Assembly: GCA_033439765.1 (NCBI GenBank)
Contig: JAULSN010000006.1
Location: forward strand, 1,736,001-1,800,000
Source: Lasiosphaeria ovina
Lineage: Eukaryota; Ascomycota; Sordariomycetes; Sordariales; Lasiosphaeriaceae
DNA length: 64,000 nucleotides
Direction: 5' to 3'
The notes under the pieces were generated by a model that saw nothing but the letters and a program-made list of their open reading frames with translations, did not search any database and was not told the origin of the DNA. Positions 34,512-46,059 of the stretch are shown piece by piece (within the stretch, counting starts at the first letter, position 1; every line of letters starts with the position of its first letter). The position numbers were made by a program, and so were the translations under genes.

Positions 34512-34792
34512 TATCACCGCACAGTCAACCGAATGAGGCAGGGCTGTATATAGTCGCTGTATTCGTAGAATCTAAAGCTAAAGAAGGAAAAAGGAAAAGA
34601 AGAATCTAATGCCCGGGCGCGGCGAGGAAGTAAGGTAGGTGTAGGTCACGTGATGAGGGCTCAGCACTGACCACACCGTAAATCCTACGCGGCCTCAGGG
34701 CGTGCGAGTTGCATGCCAAGGCGCTAGCCTAATACCAAGGCGCTAGGCTCAATCCAGTCCTTCCAGCTACTTGTCTAACATATGCCGTGATA
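34512..34792 (-). repeat. 3' LTR of the gypsy chromovirus
   Basis: 281 bp, plus strand TATCACCG to CCGTGATA (from TGTCACCG and CCGTGACA). The inner side (34793) carries CTACCCCCC, the purine tract on the minus strand. Confidence 0.85.
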
Positions 34793-34999
34793 CTACCCCC
34801 CGGTCGGAAAAAGCTTCGTCCCGAAGCGCCGTTAATTCCCCTTAATTGAGTAAAAAATAAGCCGTAGGCTGCCCCGGCCAGGGTTCGAACGCGTGGCCGC
34901 GCGTTCTCAAGTGATTAATCATCGCTATCGCGTTACCCTACGTAACGGTCGCCCCTACACTACGGGCTTGTTATCGTCCTGGTGCGGCTCGTCGAATCT

Positions 35000-37900
35000 G
35001 TCCTCCTGTACTACGAGTAGCTATTCGTTTAATCGTAGTGGTGGTCCGGCCTTGTTAGTATACTCGTCGTAGTAGGCTTTGAGCAGCTCTGGTGCGTTCT
35101 TGAAGTTCTCTACGTAGTACTACTTAGGGTCCGTAGCCTATCCTTTCTAAGCGACTTGGTATTGGAGCTTGCCGTAGTAAGATCGCGAGGATAACACCTT
35201 CTCAAGTTCCCATTCCAAGTTATTATTAACTATATCGCCGTCGGGGTTCGGGTCTTCCTGGCCAGGAAGAGGGTTATTCGGGTATAGTCTTAACCTATTA
35301 GCGTGGAACACGTCTATCCCTCTCTATCCCTTAGGAACTTCCAGTTTGTAGTCGTAACCGTCTTTGTTTATTCCTGAACGTTCAAGAATCTTGAAGTGCT
35401 ACTATATGAGCGGGAAATCCAGCTTCGTGCTCGGCCTATCCGTTACCTAGGCGTGCTTTACGATATATATACGGTCCCCGACGTTAAAGTCTGGCTCCCG
35501 CCTATATTTATTGGCTTTTACGGTCTACTTTTCTTACGCCCTAGTAATACTTTCACGGGCCTTCTCAATATAGGCTCTTAGGGTATCGGCCATCTATTGA
35601 GCCTGTTCTCTATTGAGCCTCTCTATTCTAGGTAGGTCTAGGTTTGTTAAATTAGACCGAGCCGTCTAATCGAAATGTATAAGCATTAGGAATCCGAATG
35701 CCACCTCGTGAGGTTATATTCCGGTGCTATCTTACGGGATTGAACCTTATATGAAGTCTATAGCCGGTATATACCGTAACTAATCGTCCTGGTAATGATT
35801 AACAAATATCCTAAGGCGCTAGTCTATCTACTGGTATAGGTTTTCGACCTGTCCTACTATTTGTTTGTGTCCTAACGATGAGAGCTTTTACCGAATGCCC
35901 ATAATCTTCGCTAGTTCGTCCGTAAAGTCCGACGTAAACTACGGTCCTCTATCGCTAATGATCTCATCTAGTAAGCCCAGAATTCGGTAAGGGCCTTTAT
36001 AATATATACGAGCTGCTTCCTTGCTCGTGACTGTTTTGTCGTACGGTATGTACTACGATAGCTTACTTAACCGGTCGATAATCGTAAATAAGTTATCGTG
36101 ACCGTACTTGTCCTTTGGTATCTCTTTAAAGTCTATTACTAAAGAGCTCCAAATTCTTAGGGGGGGCGGAATAGGGTAGAGCAAACTAGGGGTCTTATCG
36201 TAAGGCGCCTTAGCTAACTTATATTTGTAGTTGGCGACGAATCTATCGATATCGGCTCCTATACCGGCCTACTAGTATAGGTCCTTAACGAGCCTCCTGG
36301 TTTTATTCCGGCCGGGGTGGGCTATAGGGAGTCTGGAGTGGATGTTATCGATAATCCTAGTCCTCAAATTATCGTGATCGGGAACGACCAGGCTCCCCTC
36401 TCTTAATAACAAGCCGTTTGTTATTATAGATAGCTTCGTTTCTTCCTCTAAACGAGCCCTTTCGCGGTAGACTACTAGCGAGTCGCTTATTCGGTTCGCC
36501 TAAATCAACTGGTCTACTAGCTCGTATCCTGAAATCTCTGGCGGTTCGTCTAATACGGCTATGACCGATGAGGTTACGGGCGTATCTTCTTCCTCGTCTC
36601 CGAGTTCGACGTATTCGTCGTCTTCTACTATGCGTATTAGCGAGAGTAAGGGGGCCACTTCGTTAATAAAGTCTACGTAGTCGAGGGCTATAACGAAGCT
36701 CCCGTTAGGTTACTCCTGGAATATCTGTACTATTCGGTAGGCTATTTGTCGTTCCTTCTGGGTCTTGAGCTCGTGAGAGCGTCGTATAAGGGCGTCTGCC
36801 GCGGCGTTTAAGGCTCCCGGCCTATATTTAATACGGAAGTTAAATCCCGAAAGCTCCTTAGCCTATCTGGCCTGCCTGATATTAAGAAGCTTCTTTATTA
36901 CGAAGTATTTCAACGTATTATTATCGGAAAATACGATAAAGGGCTCCTGGTATTGGAGACCGACCAGCTCGCTTCGCTAGTATTGTAGTGCTCGAACTAT
37001 CGCTAGTAGTTCCTTATCGTGAATGAAGTAGTTGAGCTCTACTCCCTTTATTATCTCTAAGAAGAAGGCTACCGGGTGCCAGTCGTTATCGTACTTCTAG
37101 CTTAGTACTCCCGTAACGACTCCTCCTAATATATCTATTTCAATACGTATCTCCCGACCATATTCGAAGTACTTTAGGACTAGTGCTAATAGTAAGCGCT
37201 CTTTAAGGGTATCGAAAGCGATCTGGTAGTCGTCTATCTATCTAAATGCTTCTCCCTTCTTGGCCAGGGCTATGAGCGGTTTCGCTATCGCGCTATAGCC
37301 TCTTACGAATCGTCGGTAAAAGTTATAGAACCCTAGAAAGGACTATAAACCTTTGAGCGTATCTGGCTCCGGCTAGTCCCGTACAATATCTATTTTACTT
37401 GGGTCTACGGCCACGCCGTCGATACCTATAATAAATCCCAAGTACTTGGTTTCCTTAACGTGGAATTCGTATTTATCGATATCCGCCTATAAGCCCGCTT
37501 CTCTTAGACGCTCGAGAATCTTTCGGATATGTTTAATATGCTCTTCCTCTAATTCGGAATAGATAAGGATATTATCTAGGTAGGCGCTATAGAAGTTATC
37601 CAAGTAACCTAATAGGTAGTTATTAATGAACCTCTAGAAGGTAGCGGGCCCGTTAGTAAGTCCGAAAGGTATTACCTTATAGCTATATATTCCGTACCTC
37701 GTTCGGAATGTTATTAGGGGTTCGTCTTCGGGGTAGATACGGATACGGTGGAATACCTGCCGTATATCTATCTTAGTAAAGATCTTCGCTTTGCCTAAGC
37801 GATTCAGGGTCTCGTCGATTAACGGTAATAGTATTCTATCCTTTACGGTCGACGCGTTTAGCTTCCTATAGTCTATATAGAAGCGTAGCCCGCCGTTCTA

Positions 37901-40900
37901 TTTCCTAGTAAATAGGATAGGTGCTACCTATAGCGTACCACTAGTCTATATGAACCCCTTCTTGAGGGCCCCTGTAATATATTCCTTATACGCTTCTAGC
38001 TCCTCTAGTAATATCTTATATAGCGGGCTATAACCTAGGTCTTCGGGTTCCTTACCAGGTATTAGGCGGATCCTATAATTAATAGGTCCGCGTTATAGAG
38101 CTAAAATATCTAATTATACTTTACTAAAGACGTCTAAAAAGTCGTAGTAGGGCGAGGGGAGCTTATTAAGTACTCGCTCCCGAAGCTTATCGTCGTCTTA
38201 GTCTAAACCGTTAGACCCGTCGGTTATCTCTCTAAATTCCCCAATACGCTTATCGAGCTCGTAAAGCGTTATAATATATATCTATTCTCCTTTAGAGGAT
38301 AACTTAAAAGCGGTCTCGTTTAATATAAATATCTCGATAGGCCTCTCCTTATACTAACTAATACTATCTCGTTATATTCGGTAAGGACCTTATACGTCCC
38401 GTTCGGGGAAAGGATCCTTCTTCTTAGGCGGCGGTGAGGGCACTTTCTTAGGGGGGGCGGAATGTAGAAGACGCTCTATACGGTTAACGTCTCGATCGAT
38501 ATAGTTACCGTTTAGTAGACGAGCCGGTCTCTGAAGTAGCGTAGGCCGGAACTACGGTATCGCTATAACTAGTACCGGTTCTAGCTCCCGGGGATTATAT
38601 ATAGTGAACTCGGCTTTCTCCTATCGCTCAAGCTCATCGATACGGGCGCGTACTATCTTCCCGTTACGGCGTCGCTTATCTTCTTTCTCCATAGCGACCT
38701 CTCGTCGTTTCGTATCTTCCTAGTATATAGGGTCTGGCTTCCCTAACTCTAACTCGTCCATAGGTATATTAGTCTACTAGCTAGGGTCTAGTTCCCAATC
38801 TTCTAGAAAGAGTAACCGTCTTCGGCGGACGTTAGGGATAATATCGTAGTAGTATATCCACTTCCTACCGATTATTATATTATAAATATAGTTATCGAGG
38901 ACGATTAGATATCTATCCCTTATAGTTCGGTTTTATATAACGATATTAACTCCTAATAGCTCTCTAATAGACTATTATAATCTATTATCGTACCCGCCTA
39001 CTAACTTAGGTTCAGGGTCGAAGACTAGTAAGACCTAAAGCAGGTCCTTTATCCTTTACGTAAACTTACGGCTTATGAATATCTCTCTATTCGCTCCCGT
39101 ATTAACTAGCATATCTTTTATAGTTAAAGAGAGTCCATTATTTACTATCTTATAGCTAATAAGGAATATAGGGCCGCCTAAGTATTTGGCTAGTAGGCTA
39201 ATGCCCTATTCGTTCCTATCTATCTTTCTAACCGTATATACTAACACTTCCCCTAGGAGGGAGTCCAATTACCCTAGGGTACTTAGTTTTCCGATAAGTT
39301 ATTAGTACCTAACGACGTCTTAGTATCGTCCTCCTTAGCTACGTAACGCTCGATAACTAACTGGAGTCGAGCTTCCTTCGTCGGGCCCGATATAGTCTTC
39401 TAGGGATAGTCGCGAGTCGTATGACCCTGCTCCCGGTAGATAAAGCAACGCTTCTCGGCGTATAGCTTCTTAATCTCTTCGGCGCTAGGCTTCTTATAAC
39501 TAGCGGGGAGGTTAGCGCTCGGGGTTACCGAGCGGTTAGCTAGGCGACGAGGGTTATTATTCTTGCCCTATTATCCTCCTAAGTTATTCCTACCCTTATC
39601 GTCCTTCTTAGCTACCTAGCGAGCTCTCTAGGCCAGCTTTATGTTCAAGGCGTACTTAGAACCCAGCTTGGCGTATATCTCGAAGTCCACCTTATCGTTA
39701 ATATAATCCCGGATTAACTTATCCTAGAACGTGGGGGTAAGGCGACGTTTGAACTCGGTCTTCTACTCGGAGCGATCGCGGCGATACTCGCTAGTAAGCC
39801 GAACGAACTCGTTACGGAACTCGTTATAATCCTATCCTGGCTTTATCTATAGCTTATTAAACTCCTAATTAGCTTCTTCTACGCGATTAATATTACGGAA
39901 CTCGTTCTTAAGCTAGGCTAATAGCTCGCTTAAGGTCTTGATTTGGTTAGGATAGGTCTCTTCTAGGTAGGGCTCTAGCTAGTATAAGGCCTTACTAGCT
40001 AAGCGAAGTTTAATATAAGACTATCTAGCCCGGTCGTTATCGAAGTAATCGGCGTTAATATCTAACTTATTAATAATCTAACGGATCCAAGTATTAAATA
40101 TAATCGTATCCTTCTCCTTATTATTATAGAAGAGGGGAGGGTCTACCGTCTTAACGCTTCGTCGCGTCGAGCTCTCGTTCGTAATAGGTATAGAGCTACG
40201 GATTAAGCCATTAATAACGTTATTAATAATAGTACGACTTAGCTCGTTAATCTTGTCCTATATACGCTAAATAACGATATCTTTCTCGCTAAGGGCTTCC
40301 GTTATCTCGACGATAAGTCTATTATTATTTTTACTAGCGCTGGCTAGGTCTATAACCGGGGTTATAGTAGTAACCGATCGCGTAGTCTAGGCAAGAATAC
40401 GGGTAGCCTAAGTCTTAATATTATTAATAATAACTAACTAGTATCGGGTAATACTATATAACTATAATATCTATTCGTATAAAGTATGAACTATAAGCGT
40501 ACGGAGCTTGAACTCCTAAAAGTATTTATCTAGGTGCTCGGTCGAGATGTGCTCGAAATCCTTGAGATCTATAGGTCCTTCGAAAGTAATATCGTTACTT
40601 AGCCATATATAGAAGGGTATTATCGGGCTAGTCTTATTTCGCTTGACGAATAAAGCGGCCAAGTCGGATAACTTCTCTTGAAGGTCATTATCGACGTCGT
40701 CGATGGAAGCGGTAAACTTGACGCTATTAATCTCGGCTACGATACGCGTCGTGAAGTCGCGGGTATCGATACGGTCGGGGTTATTACGGCCCTCGGTTAT
40801 AGATACTACGCCGGACGGCGCCTTCGTAGTACTTGTAACTATCTCGACTTCCTTTATAATAAGTACCAACGTCGTCTCGCTCTTCTTACGAGGGTGAATC

Positions 40901-40905
40901 TTCAT
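35000..40905 (-). pseudogene. gag-pol of the gypsy chromovirus
   Basis: Gag begins around 40905 (SETTLVLIIKEVEIVTST; GRNNPDRIDTRDFTTRIV). The zinc knuckle is at about 39440-39480 (RCFIYREQGHTTRDYP: two of three Cys now Tyr). The protease has MLVNTGANREIFIS near 39110 (Asp of DSGA now Asn). RT runs about 38000-37350 ([30 protein letters not shown] with YLDD changed to YLDN at about 37575; KYLGFIIGIDGVAVDPSKI), then RNase H (FIVFSDNNTLKYF). Integrase spans about 36350-35900 (DNLFTIIDRLSKLS; EIISDRGPQFTSDFTDELAK with a catalytic Asp at about 35955). A chromodomain-like end lies at 35230-35040 (EWELEKVLSSRSYYGK; YQVA stop KGQ). Chromodomains of such elements target heterochromatin. Numerous TAG stops. 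Confidence 0.85.
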
Positions 40906-41140
40906 AAAGCTATTACGATCGAAGTTGACTTCCTCAATTACGGCCTACAGGGCTGCCTATATGGCCTCGTCGTCAATAGTAGGCATCTTGCCGTCTACTA
41001 TCTCTACCCTATTACCCCGCTTAGAGTAATATGGTCTTTCCTAGTCGGCGGTCGCGTACTCGTAGCGATCGCGGGTTTTTTCTGGTGGGATATTCTTTTC
41101 AATTGCCTTCCCAGGCGAGTAAAGAGATTGAGCTTTAGAT

Positions 41141-41421
41141 TATTACCGTATAGTCAACCGAATAAGGCAGGGCTGTATATAGTCGCTATATTCGTAGAAT
41201 CTAAAGCTAAAGAAGGAAAAAGGAAAAGAAGAATCTAATGCCCGGGCACGGCGAGGAAGTAAGGTAGGTGTAGGTCACGTGATGAGGGCTCAGTACTGAC
41301 CACACCGTAAATCCTACGCGGCCTTAGGGCGTGCGAGTTGCATGCCAAGGCGCTAGCCTAATGCCAAGGCGCTAGGCTCAATCCAGTCCTTCCAGCCACT
41401 TGTCTGACACATGCCGTGACA
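41141..41421 (-). repeat. 5' LTR of the gypsy chromovirus
   Basis: 281 bp, the same length as the 3' LTR; differences are C/T transitions (e.g. TATTACCG for TATCACCG). Followed by the GTTCT target duplication. Confidence 0.85.
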
Positions 41422-41653
41422 GTTCTTCTAGTACTAGAGCGTCTACGTCCTGGACTTCCGTATCCTTAGGTTAGACTAATCCGGCCTTATTACTACTATT
41501 ATTAGACTCGTCGTCGCTAGACGATCTAACTTCTTCTTCTAGCTCAGTATCTAGAAGGACCGTATCCTCTCTAGGTATAGCCAGGTTATCGTATATATAA
41601 GAGTACTCTATTTAATTAATATTAAGGGTCTTAGAAAAGAGAAGTAAGTAACG
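41422..41653 (-). mobile_element. Family 'Y' gag, upstream part
   Basis: Minus strand TYDNLAIPREDTVLLDTELE and SSSDDESNNSSNKAGLV run toward the main gag part across the 34512 element. The same sequence, with the same junction to the Y LTR (TAACG then TATTATAAAC), is found at 53401-53698, which shows that the LTR at 41654 and this gag belong together. Confidence 0.65.
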
Positions 41654-42146
41654 TATTATAAACCGCTCGACTATATAAGTTAAGGTTATATCGTATATAG
41701 GTACTAGGGGTCTAAGAAGTAGATATAAAGAATGAATAAAGGGTAAGTTCCTATTATACGGGTAATATAGTTAAACTAGGTTTACTACTTAAAGTATATA
41801 AGTATAGAGAATATATATTACTTACTTAAGGAACTAAGTAAGCTCTATCTAAGACCGTAGTCACGGTTATCGTATATATTTATCTTTAGTAACCAATAAG
41901 AGCCCAGCTCTTACTTACCCACCGTATCGGTATTACCCAGCACTAAGCAATACTAGGTGGTCGGGCAACCGCTTACCCGGCGCCAAGTAATACCCTCCTA
42001 CCAGGTACATCGTAATTAGTCGGGCAACTGCGCGCCCGGCGCCAGCCAAGCTTTCCTCGCCGGGCAGACGCTGAATGGCAGGGCGGGTCCCACACCGGAC
42101 CTCCCCGCACGTGCAGGCTGCCCAGTATGTGACGGGATCCGTAACA
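41654..42146 (-). repeat. LTR of family 'Y' (493 bp), 5' LTR
   Basis: Plus strand TATTATAAACCGCTCGA to GGATCCGTAACA. It keeps more GC in its right half than the other copies and so is less RIP-mutated there. Adjacent gag on the minus strand makes it a 5' LTR. Confidence 0.7.
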
Positions 42147-42149
42147 TAG

Positions 42150-42527
42150 GTACTGAAGAAGACGGAGAGGAGTTGTATTATAGAAGAAGTATAGTACAAA
42201 GAGTAGTGAGTGTAATGCTTGCTTGGAAGGAAATTTATTTAAGGGAAAGGACAGGTCTATATAGACCTAAGGTGGGCTCTCTAGAAGGTTCTAGAGGCCC
42301 ACAGGCTTCGTAGACAGCTCTGTATTCTATAGTCTTCTAGTGGGCTTGTCTTACGTGTGCCAAGACGTATAGGGGTTTCGAGAGGGTGCTGTGGAGCAAA
42401 GTAAACAATCTAGGTATAGCGCCCTCAGCACCACATAATAGCCACAACACTCACAACTCCAACACAGCCACTATAGTGCCTTATACTTCAGGACTCTATA
42501 ACCCTAGTAACTAGCTATACTTTAATA
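42150..42527 (-). repeat. Truncated copia LTR
   Basis: It matches the inner half of the inverted copia LTR from CTGAAGAAGACGGAGAGGAG through to CTTTAATA, but lacks the first ~335 bp and has an internal deletion near 42215. Confidence 0.8.
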
Positions 42528-43368
42528 ATTATAAGGTTTTTCCCTTTATAATTATTAAAGGAGGTATTAACCTACTTATTATAGAGATATATTCTACGAA
42601 TATAATTTAATTCCGTAATCTTAATTACTTTTTCTTTAACTTCTTATTTTAAACCCTTTCCTTAGATTTAAGAATTATACCGTTATTACCTTAGCCTTTA
42701 AGAAGGCTAGTCTCGTCTTTATTCTAACGGTTCTCTAGCTTAATTAGCTTAATAACTAGGAGGGCTAGGTAGTTAAAGTAAGCCGTAATTACTGGGATTA
42801 TAACGCCGTTAAGCTAAGCCGTATCTATACTTTATACCCGCTAGGTCCGAATTAACGGGTTCCGGGCTATAAAGCCGCGTAACTACTTCAGTCCCACGTA
42901 TTCCAGCTTACCTCCGTCTATAGCTAGCCGGCGGGTAAATTCCTGGACCGTTATATACGTTAGAGGTAGGCCGAGAGCGCCCTAAAGGATGATCTATTCG
43001 GCGAGCCGGGCTTCCGTTATAAGCAGAAGAACCTGCATATATTCGAATATAATATAGCGGGATTTGTGGCCGGCTATACGGTTACGAAGGGTAGTCCTTA
43101 GAACGTTATATTCTTCCGCCTTACGCCGTAACGGAATGCCTTCCCGGACATTTTATATAGCCTACAGCATTTCCAATTCGTTATATTAAGGCATCGTTAG
43201 AGAGATTAGTGAAAGGGCTCTCGAATATAGTAGAATTGAAGGAATTTAGTCTTGTTTTGAGGAAGTTACGGTGTGTTGAAGAAAAAGGATTAATCACATG
43301 TAGTCTAAGTGCATGGTGGCTTGCGCATGGGCCAAAAGTGGGCTGGGCCAAAATAGGCATGGTCAACT
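42528..43368 (-). mobile_element. Fot1/pogo-like transposon, second copy (5' half)
   Basis: Right terminal inverted repeat ends at 43368 followed by TA. The transposase starts at ATG 43194 and reads ELEML, NVREGIPLRR, EEYNVLRTTLRNRIAGHKSR (psq-type HTH), ITEARLAE, LGLPLTYITVQEFTRRLAID (CENP-B-type HTH), LRGFIARNPLI and a DDE start near NKDETSLLKG (Asp/Glu of the N-x-DE-x-G block). Stops are TAG/TAA at Gln/Trp positions. It is truncated at 42527 by the copia LTR piece, so the C-terminal catalytic residues are lost. Confidence 0.75.
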
Positions 43369-45126
43369 TACTTACGGAATACAGCAGGTGCCATGCGCAA
43401 AGTTTGTTTTCTGCCCGTCCAGTCATGTAAAGGAACAATGTACGAGTCTTTCGCACCTCTTTGGGAAAAGACTGGACACTGCCATTGCAATTTTTGTCCG
43501 ACACGAAATCCCCAACAGGCACATTTCATTGGTTGAGCCGGCAACACTGACTGGTCAATAAATCCCGGTCCCGCCACCGCCGCCGCACGCGAAACCGAAT
43601 GCGAAATGTGGCGGGTAATGCCGCCAGGGCAAACTGAGGGTTGGAAGGATTTGGGGGTAAAGGTAGCGTTCGCTTTCGGCCCCGACTTGGAGTAATCAGT
43701 CCCGCAAATCAGCCGCCCGGCAGGGGCGAGACCCAATCATTTGCGCTCATGTACGAGTGGGCCAATCAAGTTATTATTAGACCCTGTTGGCCGCACTTTT
43801 GGGATGTTGGCGGCGGCAAAGACTGATGTCAGCGACTTGGTGAAAAGGACTGTGTTGCGGGCGAATCTCCCTCGCCAGCCCCACCATACCAGCCACAGCC
43901 AAGTTTTACAGGCATCCAATATGTACTGGCCAATCCACCACCGGAAGTTCACTCAATCAGGGTATTCTTCAAAGATGGCAATAATACGACAGTAAAAGGA
44001 CAAAGGAGACTGGTTCAGACCGCTCCGAAATCGAGCTATCAGGATCGAAGATCTTTGCGGCTAGACAAAGGTCGGAGCCTACAGTACGGTGCTAGACACT
44101 TTATTCAGCTGAACGGAGCCACCGTAGGCGAGCTTGCGAGCCGGAGGTGGCGTAGAGAGGCTGTCTCTTCTCTTTTACCGTGAGGGTGCCGAATGTTTTT
44201 CGAACGCTGATTGGCCAGTTTACGTCCGTGTCGAAATGGACTCGGGGGACTGGTCGATCGGATAATCCTCGGATTCCTTAAGCCGCGGAATACCGAGCGC
44301 AGCGAGCTGCCCGCCGCAGGCGCCCCCGGAGGGCTGCCGGAGGCACCGTTCAGCGACCCCTTCCTGACTTGCCAGGTAGCTTATTTTAGTGACTTGCCTT
44401 GTAGGCTGGCTCGTATCATGCTGCCAAGCTTGGGCTGGTAAACACTAAATCGTGATTAGAAGTATTTGCGACATGCTCGCTGGGTTTTGCATTACAGGCA
44501 CACAAGGGGATCAGATCGCCGGTTGGTACGGTGGGGTTCAAGAATCCTATTCGTCCCTCGTGGAAAACATAAAAATCTGAGCCCGTGCAAGATCACCTCT
44601 GGGCTCCTGCCTTTTTCTTGGAGGACAAATCAGGCACTGCCATTGTTACTTTCTGCCTCCTACGTAGAACGTAAAATAAAAAGACCCATATCTCATCTGT
44701 TGGACCGGCAACACTGAATGGTAGATGAGTCCAATTTTTCCCCATCTCACCCCCTCCCACAAAAGTACTTCTTACCTACCTTACGCAACCCCAATGTGAA
44801 CCAGAAGAAAGTCCACGAACCCTTGTTTTTTTTTTCCATCTTGTGCCCGCTCTTTTCAACAGGTCTTGCCTATTTCGTTGCCCGGGACCAAGAGACATGG
44901 GCCTGCCATGACCCAAAACCAGAAGGGCGGAGAAAAGAGAAAAAAAAAAAAAAAAAGAAATCCGACCTCAAGAGGAGATGACGCCATGGGTGGGAACGAG
45001 TGGGCTAAGGGGGGACGGGGGCCCGCCGGCTCCTCCTGCATCCAACGCCGACCATACTCCCACCTAGCTCGTCTCTACCAGCGACAATGGGCATGCAGAA
45101 TGAGGGGAGAAGCATCTTGATCAGAA
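43369..45126. other. Unique intergenic sequence, no gene seen
   Basis: Composition returns to that of the host gene islands. Short ORFs on both strands lack consistent coding character. It contains an A-run near 44940-44956 and T/C-rich stretches (44740-44835). 3' flank of the minus-strand gene ending at 45127. Confidence 0.45.
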
Positions 45127-46059
45127 TTACTTGTGAGCAGCCTGGTATGCTGCCATTTCTCTCTGATACTTTGCGTGCGCTTCCAAACCAATGGTCCTTG
45201 CATCGGCAACCTGTCTTTCGCCGAGCTGGACGAGATCGAGGTCGGTGTTGGAGACAGTGGCATGGTCTCTGATCTGTGAGCTGAAAGAGGCGTTATCAAC
45301 TTCCTTGCATCCTTTCTTGGCCCACTCGTCAAGATCATGCCATAAAATAGTGGCCCTGAAATGTGGATCCATGTCGGCGCTGAGCACGCCATCGAACTCG
45401 TCGCTCTCTTCATCTTTGTCGGGGGTGTGCCGCCACAGCCAGACACGCTGGTACTCGTCCAGGACGAGATAGTAGCTGGTCGCATGCGGTTGCGTCTCGC
45501 CGCGATAAATCTGGCCCAATGGGAGACCAATATCGGCCTCTTGGTTCAACGTCGGCGGTGGGCTAGCCGAGCGGTCTCGATCCGGGACTGTCAGGTTTGT
45601 ATCGGCCGTCAGTCCCGTTGATTGTTTTAGCAGGGTGGGACCCGAGCTGGTGTTGCCCGAGCTGGTGGTGCTTGTTCGTGTTTGGGTCTGGGCCAGTTTG
45701 TTTCCGTCCTCTGAGGGAGGCTTGTTCTTGGGCGGCGAGCTGCTTAGCGTTCCCTGTCTCTCTCTCTCTGATTCCGGCGTGCTCCGTCCGCTCGAGACAC
45801 GAGGCTTGAAGAGGTACCAGGCTGGATGCGCGAACAATCCCTCCTTGGCCGTTTTATGAGGGAAGTTGAGTGTGTGGTGCAGAACTAGCTTGTCTTCACC
45901 TGACCCATGAATCGGCGTGGGCTTGTATGTTGACCCGAGAAGGGGCAGCCCCCCCTTTTTGAGCAGAGGTTGGACCCATTCCTTGAAATCCATTTCAGCA
46001 GGCGGACGGCCTCTTCCCTTCAGGACAGACGGCTTCTTGGGAGCAGTGACAGAAGCCAT
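45127..46059 (-). CDS. Hypothetical protein, 310 aa
   Basis: ATG 46059 to TAA 45127, no intron. It begins MASVTAPKKPSVLKGRGRPP, a basic N-terminus. Residues 24-90 look folded (FKEWVQPLLKKGGLPLLGST, LFAHPAWYLFKPRV). Residues 90-185 are Ser/Thr/Pro-rich and probably disordered. A second folded part follows (YYLVLDEYQRVWLWRHTP; HFRATILWHDLDEWAKKG), ending in a helix rich in Ala/Glu/Gln. No signal peptide or membrane segment. I do not recognise a domain. It is divergent to the gene at 47344; the 1.28 kb between them would hold both promoters, including a tandem TATA-bearing repeat. Confidence 0.7.
   Translation of the reverse strand: MASVTAPKKPSVLKGRGRPPAEMDFKEWVQPLLKKGGLPLLGSTYKPTPIHGSGEDKLVLHHTLNFPHKTAKEGLFAHPAWYLFKPRVSSGRSTPESERERQGTLSSSPPKNKPPSEDGNKLAQTQTRTSTTSSGNTSSGPTLLKQSTGLTADTNLTVPDRDRSASPPPTLNQEADIGLPLGQIYRGETQPHATSYYLVLDEYQRVWLWRHTPDKDEESDEFDGVLSADMDPHFRATILWHDLDEWAKKGCKEVDNASFSSQIRDHATVSNTDLDLVQLGERQVADARTIGLEAHAKYQREMAAYQAAHK

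Larger units (their letters stand above)
34512..41421 (-). mobile_element. Complete Ty3/gypsy chromovirus, RIP-inactivated
   Basis: 6910 bp with 281-bp LTRs at both ends and a perfect 5-bp target duplication GTTCT (34507-34511, 41422-41426). It inserted into the gag of a family Y element. Order on the minus strand: gag, zinc knuckle, protease, RT, RNase H, integrase, chromodomain, the Ty3/gypsy order (IN last). Nearly all in-frame stops are TAG. Related to the remnant at 17033. Confidence 0.9.

Noticed and set aside
34868..34955. tRNA-like sequence near the 3' LTR of the gypsy element (GTTCGAA on the minus strand, A-box-like stretch)
   Set aside because: The T-stem has mismatches and the acceptor halves do not pair, so no tRNA fold is supported.
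43181..44441. Several open frames of 60-120 aa on both strands
   Set aside because: They overlap in different frames, have no consistent codon bias or recognisable motif, and partly cover the Fot1 terminal repeat.
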